A program made the position numbers and the translations under genes. This document shows positions 8,007 through 11,885 of a stretch of 11,885 nucleotides of DNA, one piece after another (positions within the stretch are counted from its first letter, which is position 1; each line of letters opens with the position of its first letter). A model generated the notes under the pieces. That model was not told where the DNA came from, ran no database searches, and was given only the letters and a program-made list of their open reading frames with translations. The stretch covers positions 1 through 11,885 of the forward strand of contig CAKQKA010000054.1 in assembly GCA_934247855.1 (NCBI GenBank), written 5' to 3'. The stretch is from an uncultured Clostridia bacterium (GTDB lineage: Bacteria; Bacillota; Clostridia; Christensenellales; Borkfalkiaceae).

Positions 8007-8093
8007 CTACCCCAACGCCCTGCTTTGGGGCCCCTTAGACAAGGGGACGGGGATGCGGAATGCCTGGGGTTGTAGGGGCGCGCTTTGGGGTAG
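8007..8093. repeat. GC-rich block with nested inverted and direct repeats
   Basis: The 9-bp arms CTACCCCAA (8007-8015) and TTGGGGTAG (8085-8093) are perfect inverted repeats bracketing a C/G-run-rich segment. Inside lies a 6-bp hairpin, CCCCTT-AGAC-AAGGGG (8031-8046). The 9-mer GCTTTGGGG occurs at 8022-8030 and 8082-8090. The 10-mer GCCCCTTAGA at 8030-8039 recurs at 8331-8340, abutting the right 39-bp repeat. This base composition differs sharply from the AT-rich flanks. Confidence 0.75.
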
Positions 8094-8112
8094 GGCCCCT
8101 GCCGTCTTTTGC

Positions 8113-8137
8113 CAGCTTTTTGACGCTGAAAAAGCTG
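8113..8137. repeat. Hairpin, 9-bp perfect stem
   Basis: CAGCTTTTT (8113-8121) and AAAAAGCTG (8129-8137) pair perfectly around a 7-nt loop. There is no U-run directly after it on either strand, so a classical terminator is not supported. It may be a structural part of the repeat-bounded element. Confidence 0.7.
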
Positions 8138-8207
8138 TGTATGCAACAGCGTATGGCACGAAATGGCATATTTTCAAAACCGTCAAGCTATTTGCCTATG
8201 CGTTTTG

Positions 8208-8234
8208 TCAAACTTTTGCGCGACAAAAGTTTGA
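8208..8234. repeat. Hairpin, 11-bp perfect stem
   Basis: TCAAACTTTTG (8208-8218) and CAAAAGTTTGA (8224-8234) pair perfectly around the loop CGCGA. It is the strongest hairpin in the gene-free region. No T-run follows on either strand, so it is not a typical intrinsic terminator. It could stabilise the mutL message 3' end or be an end structure of a mobile repeat. Confidence 0.75.
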
Positions 8235-8307
8235 AAGCGAATATAAATTGTAAAGTTATTCGTAATTGACTAACCCATCTTTAAAAGCCGAATATTATTT
8301 GAAGTAC

Positions 8308-8327
8308 AAAAATAGACTTTTTGTCTA
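8308..8327 (-). terminator. Possible weak terminator after mutL
   Basis: On the minus strand TAGAC-AAAAA-GTCTA forms a 5-bp stem (8313-8327), followed at once by TTTTT (8308-8312). It lies about 55 nt past the mutL stop. The stem is short and mostly A/T, so termination would be partial at best. Confidence 0.35.
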
Positions 8328-8340
8328 AAAGCCCCTTAGA

Positions 8341-8379
8341 AAATAGTCGATAATCGACCTATAGCGGGACTTTTTAAAT
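8341..8379. repeat. 39-bp direct repeat, copy next to mutL
   Basis: Identical to 7951-7989 and in the same orientation; it begins one base after the mutL stop codon. With a single copy, mutL and the lyase gene would be about 57 bp apart, a normal operon spacing. This suggests the 390-bp unit was added by insertion with duplication of the 39-mer. Confidence 0.95.
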
Positions 8380-8380
8380 T

Positions 8381-10438
8381 TTACACAATGCGCTTGAACC
8401 ACTTTTCGATTTCCGTTTTAGAAACCTTTACGCAAACAGGTCTGCCGTGCGGACAGCGCAAGCCGAAGTTGCCCTTAATTTTTGCCATAAGCGCGTCTAT
8501 CTCGCTGCGATCCAATGCGTCGCCGCCTTTGATTGCGTGCTTGCAAGCGCTTTGCATGAGTTTTTCTTTTAACGTAAGCGGAATTTCCTCGGTTTTGAAA
8601 TCGTTATCGTGAAGAAGATCGTCAAAGAACTCCTTAATATTTATCGAGCATAACTCGCACGGCAGAGCCGAAACCTTGAACGTATCGTCGCCGACGTTAT
8701 CTATCTCGATGCCGAGGTCCCTGAAGTAAGCGAAACGGCGGTAAATTTTATCGAAATCCTCACGCGAGGTCTTGAACGTGTACGGCAATAACAGCATTTG
8801 CGTATCGAGCATGCCTCGCTTTGTTTTTTCGCACAAAGAATCGTAAAGCATACGCTCGTGGGCGGCGTGCTGATCTATAATATACAGATCGTCGCCATAC
8901 TGGAATATAAGATACGTATTGAACGCCTGCCCTACGAAAATCATAGACGGTTCGATTTCCATACTTTCCTGCCGGGCTTTCTTTTCGGCTTCTAATTTTT
9001 CGGCATAACGCTTGTTTTCGGCAAAAATATCGTCGGGATTATCCTTCGATTCACCGCCGAAAATGGGATCGTATACAGCCACCCTGCCCGTGGCCGCGCG
9101 CGACGGAACATACGAAAAGCCGCTGCCGCCCTTGCCGGCAAACAAAGAATCCATAGCCGAACTGCCCGTTTTTGCGGGTTGCTCGGGTTGTCTGCGGAAA
9201 TCGCCGTTTTCGTCAGCCGTGCCATCGGTTCTATTTTCCGAACCCGACGCACCCAACGAATAAGACGTATACGCAGTACCGCAATCGCTTGCAGTTTTTT
9301 CACCTGTAAACGCACTACTGCCCGCATTATAACCGTTAATAAAATCGGCGGTTTTACCAACCGGAGCGGGCGACGGAGCGACCGACGGATCAACCGACGG
9401 AGCGGGAGCGGCAAAACTTTCTCCGTCGTCCTTGATTATATCGAGTGCGGACGAAGTGCCGTCGAGCACCTTGCTGACCGTTGAATATACCGCGCCGTAA
9501 ATAAGCTGATTATCTGAAAAGCGAACCTCGGCTTTGCGCGGGTGCACGTTTACGTCCACCGTTTGCGGCGGAACGTCTATAGTCAAAACGTAAAACGGGT
9601 ATTGCCGTTTCATAAGGTACGAACCGTAAGCGTTGGTTACCGCTGCGGAAACCGTGGAATCGGTAACGTACCTGCCGTTAACTATAAGCGTCTGATATGC
9701 GCGCGTGGGCTTTGTGAACGAGAGTTTGCCCACATAACCGCTTACTTTTATTCCGTTTTTCACCTGCTCCACACGGAAGCAGTTTTCAAGCGTTTTAGTG
9801 CCGTAAACGGAGGCTATGCACTCCTGCAGTCCTCCGCCGAACGTTTCGATTTTAGTCTTGCCGTCGCAAATAAGCCTGAACGACACGTTCGGGCGCGATA
9901 ACGCCATTCTTAAAATAAGCGATTCAACCTCGGCTTCTTCGGACTTGGGCGATTTTAAAAATTTACCGCGCGCGGGGGTATTGTAAAACAGTTCCTTGCA
10001 CGTTACGGTCGTTCCGACCTGCACGGGGAAATCGTACGGTTCGGAAAGTTCTCCGCCGTCGCAATCGATTGCCGAGCCGACCTCGGCATCCGCGGTTTTA
10101 GACGCGAACGTGCAACGCGACACCGCGCCTATACTTGCAAGAGCCTCGCCGCGAAAACCCAAAGTCATAATGTTATCGAGGTCCTCCGCCACCGAAATTT
10201 TACTTGTCGCGTGGGGCAAAAACACCTTTTTCAACTGGTCTTTTTCAAGCCCCGCACCGTTGTCGGAAACTTTGATTTCGGCAATACCTCCCGCTTCTAT
10301 AACGACAGAAATCTCGGTCGCGCCCGCGTCTACGGCGTTTTCCACAAGTTCTTTCACCACCGAGGCAGGTCTTTCCACAACCTCGCCCGCGGAAATTCTG
10401 TTATATACTTTTTTATCAAGAATATTGATTTTTGACAT
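8381..10438 (-). CDS. mutL: DNA mismatch repair protein MutL (endonuclease type)
   Basis: MutL couples mismatch recognition by MutS to strand nicking. The 685-residue protein starts with the GHKL ATPase: ISAGEVVERPASVVKELVENAVDAG (E30, N34), DNGAG (59-63), GFRGEAL (93-99), then NTPARGKFLK and VNVHPRKAEVRF of the transducer domain. A disordered Ala/Pro/Ser/Gly linker runs from about 340 to 480, including (A/D)PSV repeats at 346-360. The C-terminal dimerisation/endonuclease domain has DQHAAHE (522-528), ACKHAIKGGDAL and CPHGRP (662-667), the metal-site motifs of MutL from bacteria lacking MutH. In the motif DQHA(X)2E(X)4E the last Glu is Asp533 here. I chose the ATG at 10438, which gives the canonical MSKINILD start; an in-frame TTG 36 nt upstream would add 12 residues. 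An AAGAGAG lies 5 nt before the ATG. mutS lies 181 bp upstream and probably shares its transcript. Confidence 0.97.
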   Translation of the reverse strand: MSKINILDKKVYNRISAGEVVERPASVVKELVENAVDAGATEISVVIEAGGIAEIKVSDNGAGLEKDQLKKVFLPHATSKISVAEDLDNIMTLGFRGEALASIGAVSRCTFASKTADAEVGSAIDCDGGELSEPYDFPVQVGTTVTCKELFYNTPARGKFLKSPKSEEAEVESLILRMALSRPNVSFRLICDGKTKIETFGGGLQECIASVYGTKTLENCFRVEQVKNGIKVSGYVGKLSFTKPTRAYQTLIVNGRYVTDSTVSAAVTNAYGSYLMKRQYPFYVLTIDVPPQTVDVNVHPRKAEVRFSDNQLIYGAVYSTVSKVLDGTSSALDIIKDDGESFAAPAPSVDPSVAPSPAPVGKTADFINGYNAGSSAFTGEKTASDCGTAYTSYSLGASGSENRTDGTADENGDFRRQPEQPAKTGSSAMDSLFAGKGGSGFSYVPSRAATGRVAVYDPIFGGESKDNPDDIFAENKRYAEKLEAEKKARQESMEIEPSMIFVGQAFNTYLIFQYGDDLYIIDQHAAHERMLYDSLCEKTKRGMLDTQMLLLPYTFKTSREDFDKIYRRFAYFRDLGIEIDNVGDDTFKVSALPCELCSINIKEFFDDLLHDNDFKTEEIPLTLKEKLMQSACKHAIKGGDALDRSEIDALMAKIKGNFGLRCPHGRPVCVKVSKTEIEKWFKRIV
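9368..9403. repeat. Imperfect 12-bp tandem repeats in the MutL linker
   Basis: Three consecutive 12-bp units, read on the minus strand, encode APSV, DPSV and APSP, followed by a partial unit, APV. They fall in the disordered linker between the ATPase and endonuclease domains, where length variation is tolerated. Confidence 0.65.
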
Positions 10439-10619
10439 TTTTTCTCTCTTTAAAAATATCTGTTTTTTTGTCAATTCGCCGCGGCAAATGCAGCCGTAAT
10501 GCCATCACGCCGCCGTAACGGACGCACGTAGCAAAAGCCCGCAGTCAAAAGCCCGTAGCTCTTTACGAAAACGCAAACCGCACGCCGCAAAATATAAAAA
10601 ACCACGCCGCACGAAAAAA
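10439..10619. other. mutS-mutL spacer with short direct repeats
   Basis: This 181-bp gap is longer than usual between mutS and mutL. It contains CAAAAGCCCG twice with a 14-bp period (10532-10541, 10546-10555) and CACGCCGCA twice with a 22-bp period (10581-10589, 10603-10611). A perfect TTGACA lies at 10469-10474 on the minus strand, but no matching -10 box follows at 16-18 bp, so I do not call a promoter. I see no terminator after mutS and no small gene. Confidence 0.6.
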
Positions 10620-11885
10620 CTATTTCTTCAGTTTTTCTTTAAGATCGCACAGCAAGGTAAACGCCTGCACGGGGGTAAGATTGTTTACGTCGATATCGGC
10701 GATTATTCTTTCGCACTCGGAATATCTGTCCGTTTCTTCCGCCGATGCCTCGTCCGCCGCAGTCATAGCGACGGCAACGTCCGAATGGCGAACGGGATCT
10801 TTCTTTTCAAGCGTTTTAAGAATCGCTTTCGCACGGACGGTAACGTCCGACGGCACGCCGGCAAGCGAAGCGACCTCTATACCGAAGCTCTTATTCGCGC
10901 TGCCGCGCATTATGCGGCGCAAAAACATAATCTTACCGTCGATCTCTTTAACGGTGATCTTGTAATTCTTAACGCCGTGAATCACTCCTTCGAGTTCCGA
11001 AAGTTCGTGATAATGCGTTGCGAAAAGCGTTTTCGCGTGCAGCTTGGCGCTGATATATTCGACGACCGCCCAAGCGATACTCAGCCCGTCGTAAGTGCTT
11101 GTACCGCGCCCGACCTCATCAAGCACGATAAGGCTGTTTTGCGTTGCAGCGCGCAAAATAAGCGCGACCTCGCTCATTTCCACCATAAACGTACTTTGAT
11201 CGAAAAGCAGGTTATCGCTTGCACCCACTCTTGTGAACACGCGGTCGGTAAGCGGAATTACAGCCGATTTCGCGGGCACGAAACTGCCGCAGTGCGCCAT
11301 AACCGTTATGAGCGCAACCTGCCGCATATACGTACTTTTACCCGCCATATTAGGTCCTGTGATTATCATCATCGAGTTTTCGTCGGTATCGAGTAAACTG
11401 TCGTTGGCGATAAACTGCCCCGCCACCTTTTCCACAACGGGATGACGACCGCCGCAAATATCGAGCCTGCCGCCCTCTTCTGTAATTTCGGGCTTGCAGT
11501 AGTTGTTCTTTTTTGCAACGTAGGCAAGCGAACAAAGCACGTCGAGCGAGGCAATGGCTTTCGCAGTGGTCTTGATTTCTTCCATTTTACCCGAAAGATA
11601 GGTTTTTAATTTAACGAAAATCTCGTTTTCTATGCGTACAGAACGCTCGGACGAGGTTAAAATTTCCTCTTCGAACTTCTTTAATTCTTCGGTTATATAC
11701 CGCTCGGCATTGACAAGCGTTTGCTTGCGTACATACTCGTAAGGCACTTTGTCCTTAAACGAATTCGTTACCTCTATATAGTACCCGAAAACCTTATTGT
11801 ACCCGACGTGCAGATTTTTAATGCCCGTGCGCTCCCTTTCGTCGTTTTCAAGCTTATCAAGCCAGCTTTTCCCCTCGGTTTTTGC
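10620..11885 (-). CDS. mutS: DNA mismatch repair protein MutS (C-terminal half; 5' end outside window)
   Basis: MutS binds mismatches and, with ATP, forms a sliding clamp that recruits MutL. The frame is open to the right window edge, giving 421 residues of a protein usually about 850-880 long; the mismatch-binding and connector domains lie outside. The fragment begins in the lever/clamp region with GIKNLHVGYNKVFGYYIEVTN and VRKQTLVNAERYITEEL. It then covers the whole ABC-type ATPase: Walker A GPNMAGKST (fragment residues 177-185), the segment DNLLFDQSTFMVEMSE, Walker B plus D-loop LDEVGRGTSTYDG (D256, E257) and the H-loop ATHYHELSEL. The C-terminus ends normally with NNLTPVQAFTLLCDLKEKL, the short conserved tail helix. 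An internal ATG at 11747 is not the start, since conserved family sequence continues upstream of it. It lies upstream of mutL in the same direction, the usual bacterial arrangement. Confidence 0.97.
   Translation of the reverse strand, partial: AKTEGKSWLDKLENDERERTGIKNLHVGYNKVFGYYIEVTNSFKDKVPYEYVRKQTLVNAERYITEELKKFEEEILTSSERSVRIENEIFVKLKTYLSGKMEEIKTTAKAIASLDVLCSLAYVAKKNNYCKPEITEEGGRLDICGGRHPVVEKVAGQFIANDSLLDTDENSMMIITGPNMAGKSTYMRQVALITVMAHCGSFVPAKSAVIPLTDRVFTRVGASDNLLFDQSTFMVEMSEVALILRAATQNSLIVLDEVGRGTSTYDGLSIAWAVVEYISAKLHAKTLFATHYHELSELEGVIHGVKNYKITVKEIDGKIMFLRRIMRGSANKSFGIEVASLAGVPSDVTVRAKAILKTLEKKDPVRHSDVAVAMTAADEASAEETDRYSECERIIADIDVNNLTPVQAFTLLCDLKEKLKK

Larger units (their letters stand above)
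7934..8380. other. Gene-free 447-bp region with a structured, repeat-bounded element
   Basis: Between the mutL stop and the lyase start lies a non-coding stretch unlike its surroundings. A 39-bp sequence stands at each end in direct orientation. Inside are a GC-rich block with runs of C and G (about 8007-8104), two strong hairpins and an AT-rich tail (8236-8330). It shows no recombinase, transposase or convincing ORF. Small plus-strand frames starting at 8053 and 8060 overlap each other, have no ribosome binding site and follow the hairpins, so I do not call them genes. It looks like a dispersed non-autonomous element or the scar of one. Confidence 0.7.

Noticed and set aside
8053..8269. Two overlapping small plus-strand frames in the gene-free region
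   Set aside because: They run through the GC-run block and both hairpins in two frames, with no ribosome binding site. This is better explained as a structured repeat than as a gene.
7951..8379. CRISPR array or integron cassette array
   Set aside because: There are only two repeat copies with a 351-bp interval, no regular spacers, no cas genes, no integrase and no coding cassette.
10444..10474. TTGACA at 10469-10474 as a mutL promoter
   Set aside because: The -35 box is perfect, but at 16-18 bp there is only an AAAGAG/TAAAGA sequence in place of a -10 box, and the start would fall on the ribosome binding site.
11350..11554. Two small minus-strand frames inside mutS
   Set aside because: They are out-of-frame shadows of the conserved MutS ATPase domain.

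Overview
The window reads as a chromosomal segment from a Bacillota/Clostridia-type bacterium, probably an uncultured gut-associated lineage. The reasons are a clostridial-type pyruvate phosphate dikinase, a mutS-mutL pair with an endonuclease-type MutL, a Met gamma-lyase family (YnbB-like) gene close downstream of mutL, a good GGAGG ribosome binding site and a sigma-A-type promoter. Species cannot be fixed from this. TGA is used as a stop (alkD-like and phosphatase genes), so the code looks standard. All seven genes lie on the minus strand and read from high to low coordinates. I see no plus-strand gene, tRNA, rRNA, CRISPR array or transposase.

Layout in transcription order. (1) 11885-10620: C-terminal half of mutS, with its 5' part outside the window. 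(2) 10619-10439: a 181-bp spacer with short direct repeats. (3) 10438-8381: mutL. (4) 8380-7934: a 447-bp gene-free stretch holding a non-coding unit bounded by two identical 39-bp direct repeats and packed with hairpins. (5) 7933-5286: a tight run of a Met gamma-lyase family PLP enzyme, an AlkD-type DNA alkylation repair protein and a histidine-phosphatase family protein (6-nt gap, then a 4-nt ATGA overlap). (6) 5235-2647: an unusual single ORF joining an N-terminal DEDDh 3'-5' exonuclease domain to a GH78 (alpha-L-rhamnosidase family) domain. (7) 2646-2368: an AT-rich spacer with a strong promoter. (8) 2367-1: ppdK, whose last roughly 85 codons lie outside the window.

Functionally, mutS and mutL form the mismatch-repair pair, the AlkD-like protein adds base-excision repair of alkylated DNA, and the exonuclease domain may be a further nucleic-acid activity in the same stretch. 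The lyase, phosphatase and GH78 domain are metabolic. ppdK, with its own promoter, is a separate unit of pyruvate/PEP metabolism. The two things most worth a second look are the exonuclease-GH78 fusion and the 39-bp-repeat-bounded element between mutL and the lyase gene.
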